This document shows positions 28,645 to 39,670 of a DNA stretch of 64,000 nt, one piece after another. A program made the translations under genes and the position numbers. Where the stretch lies: positions 31,430,203 through 31,494,202 of the forward strand of contig NC_092234.1 in the NCBI RefSeq assembly GCF_036320965.1, read 5' to 3'. Under the pieces are notes generated by a model. It did no database searches and was not told the origin of the DNA. It saw only the letters and a program-made list of their open reading frames with translations. The DNA is from Panulirus ornatus. Its lineage: Eukaryota; Arthropoda; Malacostraca; Decapoda; Palinuridae. Numbering within the stretch: the first letter of the stretch is position 1; the number at the start of each line of letters is the position of its first letter.

Positions 28645-29842
28645 ATAATTCAACTTGAGAGTAATGCATCAAAACATTAAAGATGTGGTTTTCTCCCATA
28701 AATATCAATCTAAACCAAAAACTAACCAAATTACCATATATTCATTAACAAAATTTAAAATCCGATGTTACTGGTAGTCTATAATAAGAATCTGGCTAGT
28801 ACTTCCACGTCCATTAAACAGTAAATTCATCATTACATGAAGTAAGCTTCGGGTTTGTGGAGGGCGTGCTGTACTCTTAAGTTACCACTGTATTGCCTCT
28901 GGTGGCAACATCGCTGCTCTACGGAGCGGCAGAATATTCTATGACAAGAGTGAGAATTGTGGCCCTAATCACCCAGTAACTAGTGTCATTATAAGTTATA
29001 GACTGTGGTCACGTTCAAGTAATAAGCATATATAGCCCTTACTGCCATGGCATAACGAGCTCTATGATGGTGAGAAATAAGAGACTGAAGTCTCCTATTT
29101 TCCGTGTTTGATTATCTTTATCATACCAGATAATTTCTCGGTTTTAGTTAAGATTACTTGGCACGTACGAGGGTGTGGAAATGATTATTCTCTGCACCTC
29201 CTGCACCCAAAGATATCCCTCACAGACTACTACACCCTGTAGACACTGCCTATGGAAACTGAACAATATCTGCTACCTACTACTACACTGTGTAAACTAT
29301 ACGTTATGTCACTTAACAAAACGCAAAACGCCAGATATCTGTCATCTGACCCTAGCCTGCCAAACAGTACCAACCTGAAGAAAATTTATAATCCACCATA
29401 AAGATCAAACGTTGCAAAATACATGATGTTCCCAAGAAAAAGATTCCCATGATCCCTTACCACAGTTTAAACACAAAAAGACATTATATGTGTTTTACAA
29501 GACCATACAGACCTGGCTACATGTCTTAATTACCAAACCATGATATAGTTTAGACATCTGCCACGTACCAGAACAATGACAACACATTGCCTTGATCAGA
29601 CAGCACGTCAGTGCACTCTTTCATGCAGTCCAAAAGACTGTCTTGTATTCTACAAGAGACCAGAGGACACCAGTCATACACGGGACCAAGACCAAATGCA
29701 TAACTCGTACCATATCTTGTAAACCACCACAACAAACGCTGTTGTTTAGGAAGCAAACCCAGGTGACCAAGCGACATCTCTGATCTGCCAGACACATACA
29801 TTACTACATATCATACCACAGGATCAAACAATATTACAAACA
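28643..29842. other. Non-coding, nothing recognised
   Basis: AT-rich sequence with short ORFs only and no repeat or element recognised. Confidence 0.5.
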
Positions 29843-29966
29843 TCTACAGATACAAAACTATATCTACCTACAGTCTACAGATACAAAACTATATCTACCT
29901 ACAGTCTACAGATACAAAACTATATCTACCTACAGTCTACAGATACAAAACTATATCTACCTACAA
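29843..29966. repeat. 31-bp tandem repeat, four copies
   Basis: Units start at 29843, 29874, 29905 and 29936, each beginning TCTACAGATACAAAACTA. They are essentially identical, so the expansion is recent. The last copy lacks the end of the unit. Confidence 0.96.
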
Positions 29967-30259
29967 ACCAGACAACAAATCTTAGACGGTATTTGCAATC
30001 AGTGTCTACGATGTAGTATCAACATGGAATTATTGCTTTTAAGCCTCTTGGCCTGCATATTACTAGTTCCTGCCTCCTGATCATGAAAATTTAACTGGTT
30101 TGCGGACTCCTGCTTGGCTAGATAATAGTTTAGTGAAGTACCTCTGGTTACTGGATATCTATGGAATACTTCTGGTTACTGGCTGTGTTTATAGGTATGT
30201 TTATTTAAGTAGAAGCGATATATTTCTGATTACTGGCTATACTTCATATACACACACAC

Positions 30260-30297
<38 letters not shown>

Positions 30298-30480
30298 CTT
30301 TGTCGCTGTCTCCCGCGTTTGCGAGGTAGCGCAAGGAAACAGACGAAAGAAATGGCCCAACCCCCCCCCCATACACATGTACATACACACGTCCACACAC
30401 GCAAATATACATACCTACACAGCTTTCCATGGTTTACCCCAGACGCTTCACATGCCTTGATTCAATCCACTGACAGCACG

Positions 30481-33477
30481 TCAACCCCTGTATACCACAT
30501 CGCTCCAATTCACTCTATTCCTTGCCCTCCTTTCACCCTCCTGCATGTTCAGGCCCCGATCACACAAAATCTTTTTCACTCCATCTTTCCACCTCCAATT
30601 TGGTCTCCCTCTTCTCCTCGTTCCCTCCACCTCCGACACATATATCCTCTTGGTCAATCTTTCCTCACTCATTCTCTCCATGTGCCCAAACCATTTCAAA
30701 ACACCCTCTTCTGCTCTCTCAACCACGCTCTTTTTATTTCCACACATCTCTCTTACCCTTACGTTACTTACTCGATCAAACCACCTCACACCACACATTT
30801 TCCTCAAACATCTCATTTCCAGCACATCCATCCTCCTGCGCACATCTCTATCCATAGCCCACGCCTCGCAACCATACAACATTGTTGGTACCACTATTCC
30901 TTCAAACATACCCATTTTTGCTTTCCGAGATAATGTTCTCGACTTCCACACATTTTTCAAGGCTCCCAAAATTTTCGCCCCCTCCCCCACCCTATGATCC
31001 ACTTCCGCTTCCATGGTTCCATCCGCTGACAGATCCACTCCCAGATATCTAAAACACTTCACTTCCTCCAGTTTTTCTCCATTCAAACTCACCTCCCAAT
31101 TGACTTGACCCTCACCCCTACTGTACCTAATAACCTTGCTCTTATTCACATTTACTCTTAACTTTCTTCTTCCACACACTTTACCAAACTCAGTCACCAG
31201 CTTCTGCAGTTTCTCACATGAATCAGCCACCAGCGCTGTATCATCAGCGAACAACAACTGACTCACTTCCCAAGCTCTCTCATCCCCAACAGACTTCATA
31301 CTTGCCCCTCTTTCCAAAACTCTTGCATTTACCTCCCTAACAACCCCATCCATAAACAAATTAAACAACCATGGAGACATCACACACCCCTGCCGCAAAC
31401 CTACATTCACTGAGAACCAATCACTTTCCTCTCTTCCTACACGTACACATGCCTTACATCCTCGATAAAAACTTTTCACTGCTTCTAACAACTTGCCTCC
31501 CACACCATATATTCTTAATACCTTCCACAGAGCATCTCTATCAACTCTATCATATGCCTTCTCCAGATCCATAAATGCTACATACAAATCCATTTGCTTT
31601 TCTAAGTATTTCTCACATACATTCTTCAAAGCAAACACCTGATCCACACATCCTCTACCACTTCTGAAACCGCACTGCTCTTCCCCAATCTGATGCTCTG
31701 TACATGCCTTCACCCTCTCAATCAATACCCTCCCATATAATTTACCAGGAATACTCAACAAACTTATACCTCTGTAATTTGAGCACTCACTCTTATCCCC
31801 TTTGCCTTTGTACAATGGCACTATGCACGCATTCCGCCAATCCTCAGGCACCTCACCATGAGTCATACATACATTAAATAACCTTACCAACCAGTCAACA
31901 ATACAGTCACCCCCTTTTTTAATAAATTCCACTGCAATACCATCCAAACCTGCTGCCTTGCCGGCTTTCATCTTCCGCAAAGCTTTTACTACCTCTTCTC
32001 TGTTTACCAAATCATTTTCCCTAACCCTCTCACTTTGCACACCACCTCGACCAAAACACCCTATATCTGCCACTCTGTCATCAGACACATTCAACAAACC
32101 TTCAAAATACTCATTCCATCTCCTTCTCACATCACCGCTACTTGTTATCACCTCCCCATTTACGCCCTTCACTGAAGTTCCCATTTGCTCCCTTGTCTTA
32201 CGCACCCTATTTACCTCCTTCCAGAACATCTTTTTATTCTCCCTAAAATTTACTGATAGTCTCTCACCCCAACTCTCATTTGCCCTTTTTTTCACCTCTT
32301 GCACCTTTCTCTTGACCTCCTGTCTCTTTCTTTTATACTTCTCCCACTCAATTGCATTTTTTCCCTGCAAAAATCGTCCAAATGCCTCTCTCTTCTCTTT
32401 CACTAATACTCTTACTTCTTCATCCCACCACTCACTACCCTTTCTAAACAGCCCACCTCCCACTCTTCTCATGCCACAAGCATCTTTTGCGCAATCCATC
32501 ACTGATTCCCTAAATACATCCCATTCCTCCCCCACTCCCCTTACTTCCATTGTTCTCACCTTTTTCCATTCTGTACACAGTCTCTCCTGGTACTTCCCCA
32601 CACAGGTCTCCTTCCCAAGCTCACTTACTCTCACCACCTTCTTCACCCCAACATTCACTCCTCTTTTCTGAAAACCCATACTAATCTTCACCTTAGCCTC
32701 CACAAGATAATGATCAGACATCCCTCCAGTTGCACCTCTCAGCACATTAACATCCAAAAGTCTCTCTTTCGCACGCCTGTCAATTAACACGTAATCCAAT
32801 AACGCTCTCTGGCCATCTCTCCTACTTACATAAGTATACTTATGTATATCTCGCTTTTTAAACCAGGTATTCCCAATCATCAGTCCTTTTTCAGCACATA
32901 AATCTACAAGCTCTTCACCATTTCCATTTACAACACTGAACACCCCATGCATACCAATTATTCCCTCAACTGCCACATTACTCACCTTTGCATTCAAATC
33001 ACCCATCACTATAACCCGGTCTCGTGCATCAAAACCGCTAACACACTCATTCAGCTGCTCCCAAAACACTTGCCTCTCATGATCTTTCTTCTCATGCCCA
33101 GGTGCATATGCACCAATAATCACCCACCTCTCTCCATCAACTTTCAATTTTACCCATATTAATCGAGAATTTACTTTCTTACATTCTATCACATGCTCCC
33201 ACAACTCCTGTTTCAGGAGTATTGCTACTCCTTCCCTTGCTCTTGTCCTCTCACTAACCCCTGACTTCACTCCCCAGACATTTCCAAACCACTCTTCCCC
33301 TTTACCCTTGAGCTTCGTTTCGCTCAGAGCCAAAACATCCAGGTTCCTTTCCTCAAACATACTACCTATCTCTCCTTTTTTCACATCTTGGTTACATCCA
33401 CACACATTTAGGCACCCCACTCTGAGCCTTCGAGGAGGATGATCACTCCCCGCGTGACTCCTTCTTCTGTTTCCCAT
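30481..33477 (-). CDS. RTE endonuclease/reverse transcriptase, 998 aa, apparently intact
   Basis: This is a retrotransposon polyprotein that would nick target DNA and copy its own RNA at the nick (target-primed reverse transcription). Residues ~18-265 are an APE-type (EEP fold) endonuclease with LNV (N24), LSETK (E53), GAYAP (Y124), GDLNA (D160, N162), LLDYVLID (D228) and GGMSDH (254-256). A basic linker (about 360-435, rich in K/R/E) follows. Residues ~545-790 are the RT: NYRGISLLSIPGKL (568-580), QCGFRSGRG (601-609), motif A AFMDLEKAYDRV (catalytic D637), GLRQGCVMSP (693-702) and FADDTALV (D745, D746). The C-terminus holds the RYLG and LYGCEAW regions. Length (~1000 aa), single-ORF layout and short 3' UTR fit the RTE clade. 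The ATG is the first in frame, just after the 5' UTR shared with the SINE-like copies. I see no stop, frameshift or lost catalytic residue. Confidence 0.93.
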   Translation of the reverse strand: MGNRRRSHAGSDHPPRRLRVGCLNVCGCNQDVKKGEIGSMFEERNLDVLALSETKLKGKGEEWFGNVWGVKSGVSERTRAREGVAILLKQELWEHVIECKKVNSRLIWVKLKVDGERWVIIGAYAPGHEKKDHERQVFWEQLNECVSGFDARDRVIVMGDLNAKVSNVAVEGIIGMHGVFSVVNGNGEELVDLCAEKGLMIGNTWFKKRDIHKYTYVSRRDGQRALLDYVLIDRRAKERLLDVNVLRGATGGMSDHYLVEAKVKISMGFQKRGVNVGVKKVVRVSELGKETCVGKYQERLCTEWKKVRTMEVRGVGEEWDVFRESVMDCAKDACGMRRVGGGLFRKGSEWWDEEVRVLVKEKREAFGRFLQGKNAIEWEKYKRKRQEVKRKVQEVKKRANESWGERLSVNFRENKKMFWKEVNRVRKTREQMGTSVKGVNGEVITSSGDVRRRWNEYFEGLLNVSDDRVADIGCFGRGGVQSERVRENDLVNREEVVKALRKMKAGKAAGLDGIAVEFIKKGGDCIVDWLVRLFNVCMTHGEVPEDWRNACIVPLYKGKGDKSECSNYRGISLLSIPGKLYGRVLIERVKACTEHQIGEEQCGFRSGRGCVDQVFALKNVCEKYLEKQMDLYVAFMDLEKAYDRVDRDALWKVLRIYGVGGKLLEAVKSFYRGCKACVRVGREESDWFSVNVGLRQGCVMSPWLFNLFMDGVVREVNARVLERGASMKSVGDERAWEVSQLLFADDTALVADSCEKLQKLVTEFGKVCGRRKLRVNVNKSKVIRYSRGEGQVNWEVSLNGEKLEEVKCFRYLGVDLSADGTMEAEVDHRVGEGAKILGALKNVWKSRTLSRKAKMGMFEGIVVPTMLYGCEAWAMDRDVRRRMDVLEMRCLRKMCGVRWFDRVSNVRVREMCGNKKSVVERAEEGVLKWFGHMERMSEERLTKRIYVSEVEGTRRRGRPNWRWKDGVKKILCDRGLNMQEGERRARNRVNWSDVVYRG

Positions 33478-33600
33478 TTTAGAAAGTTAATACAAGGAGG
33501 GGAGGATTTCCGGCCCCCCGCTCCCGTCCCCTCTAGTCGCTTTCTACGACACGCGAGGAATACGTGGGAAGTATTCTTTCACCCCTATCCCCAGGGATAA
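33478..33600 (-). promoter_or_regulatory. RTE 5' UTR, shared with the SINE-like family
   Basis: About 120 bp upstream of the RTE start codon, nearly the same as the first half of SINE-like copies A, C and D. It contains TACTTCCCACGTATTCC, GTGTCGTAGAA and AGCGGGGGG. RTE elements must carry an internal promoter at the 5' end, so this segment is the candidate. No specific core-promoter motif was identified. Confidence 0.6.
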
Positions 33601-33700
33601 TATACATATATATATACATATACACACACACACACATACACACACATACGCACATACACACACACACACACACACATACATATATATACATATGAAAAAT
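33600..33700. repeat. Mixed TA/CA microsatellite
   Basis: Imperfect TATACATA and (CA)n runs directly upstream of the RTE 5' end. Confidence 0.9.
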
Positions 33701-36229
33701 GTAAGAAACAATTTAGAAAACAAACTTTTAGCTTGAAATGAATGAAAAAAATGAATGTCACATAATGGTTCAACCTCTGGCTATGGAAAAGGAAATGTAC
33801 AATTTATTCACACAAACGTCAATAGCAGTTCTCATCAATTTCACCACTGTATCAATAAGCTTCAATGTCTAAGCTACATTTTTCTCCAACTTCACTATTT
33901 TCTTGTCAAAAACACCATGCATGAAAACTATCACTCCATTAACACAACTATAAACATTTACTTCCCCTTTAAAAGTTCTGGGGAAGTCTGTCTCGATACA
34001 ATGCGGCGAGGCGACGCGACGCTGACACAATCACTGTCACAATATCACTTCTGCCTCCTCAAGTCAATCTCTCAGCCACAGTGCAGGCCTTCATCGTCGA
34101 AATCGGTCTTCTGTATTCCATGCATGTCTTCCCTGAATTCCCTTTCGTGCCCAACATGACATCATAACAGGGCATTCTCCACACCGCACCCTCAGGAGGA
34201 GTCCATCTTCCCAAGCTTTTATCAGTTGCGTTGACTGTGGACCGACTGGTGTGACCTCTGACCTCGCTAAGAGATGTACGGATGAGAGAGCGAGGGTAGA
34301 AGTATGGTGTGTGGTCATGGTTCACGCATGTCGTGGACGACCCCCTAATCATTCTACAGGGAAGTAGTGCGAGTGACTGGGAGACGTACAAGAGAAGGCG
34401 GCTGGACGTCAGTATGAAGGCGCAGTGGCAGATAATCTCTCTCCTCTCTCTTATCGCTCAACATCGCTCCACTGTAAGTATATTTAGTCACATAACAGTA
34501 TATTTACTAAGGAGTTGGTGTACATATTCATATTTTCTTTTCTTTTATTCGCAACCCAGTTTTCTTCAGCAAGAACGTTTCCTGTCCTTCCTATTCTCTT
34601 TTTTTTTTTTCTTTTTTTTAAGACTGTTCACCTCTTCCTCTGTTGCTTCTCTAGAGATATGGACGACTGTTTCTTGACTTGATATCCAAGTAAACTTCTC
34701 ATTCCATTCTGGTTCATTTCCATACCCCTTTCGGAACCTACCTCAACTGACACAACACTGTCTTCATCTCTAAAACCAGCCATACCATTCCTTCTGCTCT
34801 GCTCTCTGTCTGTGGCAATCGTTGCCAAACCCCTTGATCAATAAATAGGGGACAAAAATCATCCGTCTCATTCACATATTCCACGGTCATCCAATATAAA
34901 ACATCGTACACAATGCTCTTTTCTTCCCGAGCCTCAGCCTTGATCTCTGTCCTTCGGGTCTACAGCTCTACTTGACTCCAAAATGATCACGTTCCAGTAT
35001 CGGCGAGCCTCTGACCCTGGACACACAAGTGCTACGTGATGAACAACCTCATCCTATTCCACTGTCGAATCAAGCCTCAACAGCTCCACTACCCATCAAC
35101 GACTACCACTCATGCCTTTCACACGCCATGTACTGGGTCTGGACCCCTCGTGGGTCTACCCCTACGAACTTAATAATAATAAGAACCTCCTCCACTCGGA
35201 CGCAACGATCTCTCCCTCCTCGCCCCCTCGTATCGCTCGGTTGTAGGAACCCACTTGGGCTAATTTCCAGGGAGACTTGACCCCGGTCGTTGCTACCCGC
35301 GGAACAGCCTCCCTAATTACTGAAGATTGTTGTTATCAGTCTTAATTGCGAGTTCTCTGTTGGGACCGGGCCAAGGGCGGGAGACCCTCTGGAAAGTTTG
35401 GGCCGCAAGAAAAGCTCCGAAAGTTCCACCTTTCCCGATCATCACTTTGTGTTATGGCCGACGTGCAAAGTGGATTCTTTTTCCTTCCTGGAGTTACTAC
35501 GGTGATGATGATGTTTTCATGGTATAAGGTCAACACACGATATGGTTAATTCACGCTTGGTTACAAAACTTTTATGATTTTAACTACCTTGCTGTCAGAC
35601 ACTTTACCACTACGAGTAAAAATGAATCACTTCCATACCTACCGTCAATGAATCTACCCACAACTGATTATTTTAATCATAAAATCAAGTTTTTACTAAT
35701 CATCAGTTTTGCTTGGCTCATTATTTCAGTATATTTTCTTGTATTTCGTATATCATTTAGATGCATTTTTCTCTCAAGTTCTATACATTATCCAGCGTAT
35801 TTCCTTATATTTTATGCGTTATCTGGCGGCATTTTCTAATGACACACACACTGTCATCTGCAGGAGGATATAGGGGTAGTAATGCCTCGAACCCCGTTCC
35901 CCAGGTAAACCCCAACAGTATCAGATACAGCGACAGTGACTACCAACCCATATAATAACTCAGTAGTACGAAGAGGTAATGCCACCGCATCTTACACATA
36001 TCTAACTATACTGTTACCCTCTGCTATCTATCGCATTGCAGAGTTGTCAGCTTTGGGTTCGTCTTGAAACGTTATACCTATTATGAAAACTCACTGTACG
36101 CTTCTTATTTCACTTGGCAGAACATTGAAAAGTGTCTCGCCAGTACTTTTGGCTGGGCCCTGGCATATATGTATTTAAGGCCTTTTTGATACACTGTAAG
36201 GGATTCTTAAGGATTTGTTTACTCTTCTA
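33701..36229. other. Non-coding, nothing recognised
   Basis: Several ORFs of 60-134 codons overlap in different frames without domain features or splice signals. 34290-34440 and 35200-35420 are somewhat richer in GC. No gene is supported. Confidence 0.45.
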
Positions 36230-37400
36230 CGCTGTTCCAAAGTTCTGCTCGAGACGTCTCTTTAATTGCGGACATGTATAAATCATCATACATCTTTCTC
36301 TTCTTTCTAAATTAGGTGGATCTGACTGTCTTTAGTCTCAATGGTATATTTCCACTCCTTCAATTTCAAAGTGCGACAGGAGTCTCTCTGGTCTGTTAAC
36401 GATAGCGTGTCTTCTTGGTGACCATACAACACACCAGAACTTAATTTCACTTTTTATGGACACATCCAGTACTCTCAACGTGACACTTTTTTTCATTACC
36501 ACTGCACGTGAAACTCGACTCGCTAATTCTTAATTCATTTTTCTAGAACGAGTCCTTCCAATTCCATCATCTCAAACATTGTGGTCTCTAAATTTCAGTT
36601 CTTCAATATTATCTGGTCTCTAAATTCCAGCTTTTCGTACAGTATAGTCGCCAAATTTCAGTTTCTCATACCGTTGCATCTCCAAATTCTGACTGTTCAC
36701 TTGGTGATTACTCACGGGTCTTTAGGTTTCTCCTGTGTGCCATTTTCTTTACTTTTTGGCCGAGTCTAAAGCAAAACCACCGAAGTGTTTTAAGACTTTT
36801 AAATTCTTAAGGCTCAGTCGTTAACGTTTTCCTTTTGCATGCCACCAAGTTATGTTCACATCATCTTCTATTTTCTTTCCCCGTTAGACTTTATCATCTG
36901 GGGTCAATGGTTCCTGTCAAATAGCCTACTACACTTACATTCACCTCTTCTTCAATGCAAGATGTCACCTCCATGAACAAGGCTAAAGCAACTAATGTTC
37001 CCTGTGGTAACCCTTAACAGAACTGTCCACGTGATAAATATTCCTTGATCACATCTTCACAGCTGATCCAGTACGTTGTTTCGCAACTCTTAACAGGAAG
37101 CCATAGTTCACCTCGTCAAATGCCGTGGCAAAGTTACGACCCACTGTCCATTCTCGTTCATGGCAATGGTGTTTCATATGTGTTATTGTTGCGTCACTTG
37201 CAGCCGACGCTTAGGCGTACTTTAGCCTGGCGTAAACCCCCTGTTGGCCTCCGGTATTATAGTTAATTTTCGCTCGTGTGTTTTAGTGTCTGTTTCTTGA
37301 TCACTCTCTCAAACACTTTCATCAGCTATGATGTCAAATTTACTGGTTGGTTAGCCAGAAGCTTGGATCCTCCCCTCTGCCTATGTTGACACATAAGCCA
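36230..37400 (-). mobile_element. Heavily decayed CR1/Jockey-like reverse transcriptase remnant
   Basis: Pieces of a non-LTR RT can be read on the minus strand in the expected order, broken by stops and frameshifts. EDPSFWLTNQ (about 37343-37375) fits the N(Y)RPxSLTS region. ERVIKKQT (about 37287-37312) fits the segment after it. FATAFDEVNYGFLL (37092-37137) fits motif A, with D in place. VIKEYLSRGQFC and PQGTLVALALFM (36972-37007) fit the segment before and at motif B (VPQGSVLGPLLF). A charged LERRE-like stretch near 36300 fits the C-terminal region. The interval between motifs A and B looks shortened by about 20-25 residues. It is unrelated at sequence level to the RTE copies, much older, and non-functional. 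Confidence 0.65.
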
Positions 37401-38379
37401 TTTTGTGGACTGTAGTTTTAAGACTGTTGGCTTGGCTTTGCCTCATGACTTTAGCTCTGCTGCTGCTGTCTTGGCTTTGCCTCAGTAATAACATGTTCGG
37501 GGTTACTATCGACTTTGGTCTTTTCCAGGAAATTAACTGGAGTTCTACCCGGTGTCGAGTGTTCTTCCGGTTCCAGTGTTGCTGTTGTTATATGTCGTTT
37601 ATTCCAGGCCGATCGACATCTCGTCCTCGGTATGTTCAGTATTTCTTGGACTGTATACTGACTCTGCGGATATCCATTACCTTCATATGTATTACCAGGG
37701 TGTCGTTTTCCTGCGACTGAGAGTGGGTCACCCACAGCCCTTTTTTTTTTTTTTTTCTTTTTTTTCGTTCTTTTTCACCATGTGTGAGAACTATATGTCT
37801 GGATTCTTTACTATGTTCTCGACAAATGTCCAAAATCAACCTTTGTTCTCTCTTTTATGCAGTTCCAAATTTCTTTCGCTGCTTTCCTGATTTTTTCCCC
37901 TTCGAGTTCCTGTATTCTTTGCAAGCTCATTGATCATTTTTTCCCTTATTCCGCTCGTTTCTTCGCTTCATCAAGATATTTTCGTTTTTTGGCATTTTCT
38001 TTAGTCCTCATAATTTCTCTACATTAGCTCCTAACCTTCACTTATTTTGATCTTTCGTAGAATGCAATCATGTTAGTGTTTATGTCATCTTTAGAGACAT
38101 CATTACGATTCAGTTTTGATATCAGTTTATCAAATCTCCTTCCTGTTTATCTTGTGAAAGTGTGTGTGTGTGTGTGTGTGTGTATTCTGACCATTTACAA
38201 GACACTTGTTCTTGATTCCAGAACTGTTTGTCTTTGATGGAGAAACAGCTCAATGGTACATGCAATATTACTTTTGCCTTGTTAAGGTATATACCCGCTT
38301 ATTCTTTTATTTTCTATAATTTCCGTACTGTTTTATGGGATTACCAACGGTGCCCGTAACAGGGCTTAGTGTACATCGT
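37401..38379. other. Non-coding, possible upstream part of the decayed retroelement
   Basis: Tandem words around 37425-37475 (TTGGCTTTGCCTCA twice), a T-rich run at 37740-37775 and (GT)n at 38158-38182. The CR1-like remnant may extend in here on the minus strand, but no motif confirms it. Confidence 0.4.
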
Positions 38380-39180
38380 CTGAAGATTTTATCATTAGTG
38401 AATAAGGAAGACTCTGGTGTGAGTTTCGAACAGTGTGGTGTGAGACAAAAGCAATCTGGTATGAGTTTAGGAAAGTAGTTTATAACAGTCTGATGTGGAC
38501 TTTGGTATGGTATATAATAGAATTGAATCAATTTGGTGTGATATTGAAATAATCTCGGTTTGGGGAAAGTTTGGTATAAGTCTAGAATGGTTAGGAGAAA
38601 TTTTGGATTCGTTTGAGAGAGTGGCACGTTTGCAATTTTCAAATGACAGTTTGGAATAAGTAACAAGTCTGGAGCATTTTAGAGAGCTTAGAACTGTCTA
38701 AATTGACTTTGAAATTTGGGTTTATTTCGTGAAGCCGTGCAATATACTGGCGAAGGTGCGAACGACACAAGTATAAGTTTGAACAAGGCTGATGTTAGTA
38801 TGGAATGGTGTTACTATGAAAAGATCTACTTGGTCTCCGAAAGTCTGGTGTGAGAGCCTGAAACACGGTGTAAGCTTCAAACAGCCTGGCAGAAATTTGA
38901 AATGAAGTTGGTGTGAATTTGGAACATGGGAACATTTCTAGTAAGTCTGGGATGGTCTGGAATACGTTTGAAATGGTTTGGAACAGTTTAGAGTAAGCCT
39001 CGAATAGCCTAGAGCATTCCAGAGTACGTCTAGTGTGGCCTGAGATAGTCCTGGATACGTTTAGGGCAGTCTGGAATAGTCCAGAGTACGTCAAGGTCCA
39101 GAACAGTCTAGAGTAAGTCTGGGAAGGTCTGGAACAGCTTGGAGTACGTCTGGAATGACAGTATCTCAAGATTTTCAAAC
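38380..39180. repeat. Degenerate short-period tandem repeat (about 20 bp)
   Basis: Words such as GTCTGGAATA, GTCTGGTGTGAG, CAGAGTACGTC, GGAACAGT and GAGTAAGTCT recur roughly every 20 bp for 800 bp, clearest at 38930-39170. The array is badly eroded. The ORFs on the minus strand with repeated SRLFQT-like residues are consequences of it. Confidence 0.65.
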
Positions 39181-39184
39181 GATG

Positions 39185-39410
39185 TGTTTACCCAAACCTG
39201 CCTATCTTTGAGGACGGAGCCGAGCTGAGTCGACTTGTTCTTAAGAGCCAATCTAGTTTCATCAATATTATTTTCATCTTAGCTGAGACGGCACGGGCAG
39301 CTGAGACCGACTGCCGCAAGAAGGATTCGAACCTATGCGCTCGACCCTGGGCGGCCCGTGAATGCGTCACGGTCTGGAACGCTAACTGCCACACGACGGG
39401 AGTCCAGCTT
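39185..39410 (-). mobile_element. tRNA-derived SINE head (or tRNA-like remnant)
   Basis: On the minus strand, an A-box-like TGGCAGTTAGC (complement of 39382-39392) is followed about 50 nt downstream by a perfect B-box GGTTCGAATCC (complement of 39323-39333). These are the internal RNA polymerase III promoter elements of tRNA genes and tRNA-derived SINEs. The 3' body (to about 39190) does not close a tRNA cloverleaf that I can see, so a SINE is more likely than a functional tRNA. Only one copy is in the window. Confidence 0.6.
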
Positions 39411-39439
39411 GTAAATTAGATTTATGTTTTATTCTGCAT

Positions 39440-39670
39440 GTTTTACAGGAATAACCTGGTTGAAACCTGCTTACTTGCACGGACTGACGTAGTTTAAACG
39501 TGTTTAATCTTCAGATCAATTTGGTTTAAACCTACTTTTTTGGTAAGGGTTGATCCGATTTACACCTGAAGGGTTGAACTAGTTTAAACCAACATCCTGT
39601 AAAGGCCAGATACGGTTTAGGTCAAAGTTGTTCGCTTGTAAGTGTTGAACTGCCTGGAAAAAACCTATCA
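39440..39670. repeat. Degenerate tandem repeat with GTTTAAACC words
   Basis: GTTTAAAC or a close variant recurs near 39490, 39528 and 39590, with eroded related phrases (GGTTGAAACC, GGTTTAGGTC) between, spaced about 40-50 bp, mixed with ACTTGCACGG/AAGGGTTGA-like phrases. Confidence 0.5.

Larger units (their letters stand above)
30263..33600 (-). mobile_element. Full-length RTE-type non-LTR retrotransposon
   Basis: Minus-strand element of about 3.3 kb. The 5' UTR starts near 33598 (CCCTGGGGATAGGGG) and runs to the ATG at 33475-33477. A single 998-codon ORF, a ~185-bp 3' UTR with a terminal CTCGC-AAAC-GCGGG stem-loop (near 30316-30329), and an A-tail (T-run about 30265-30294) follow. There is no ORF1 and no LTR, which is the RTE-clade layout. 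Possible target duplications read CATATACACACACACA on both sides (about 30245 and 33628), but they lie in CA microsatellite and are not decisive. Confidence 0.93.
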
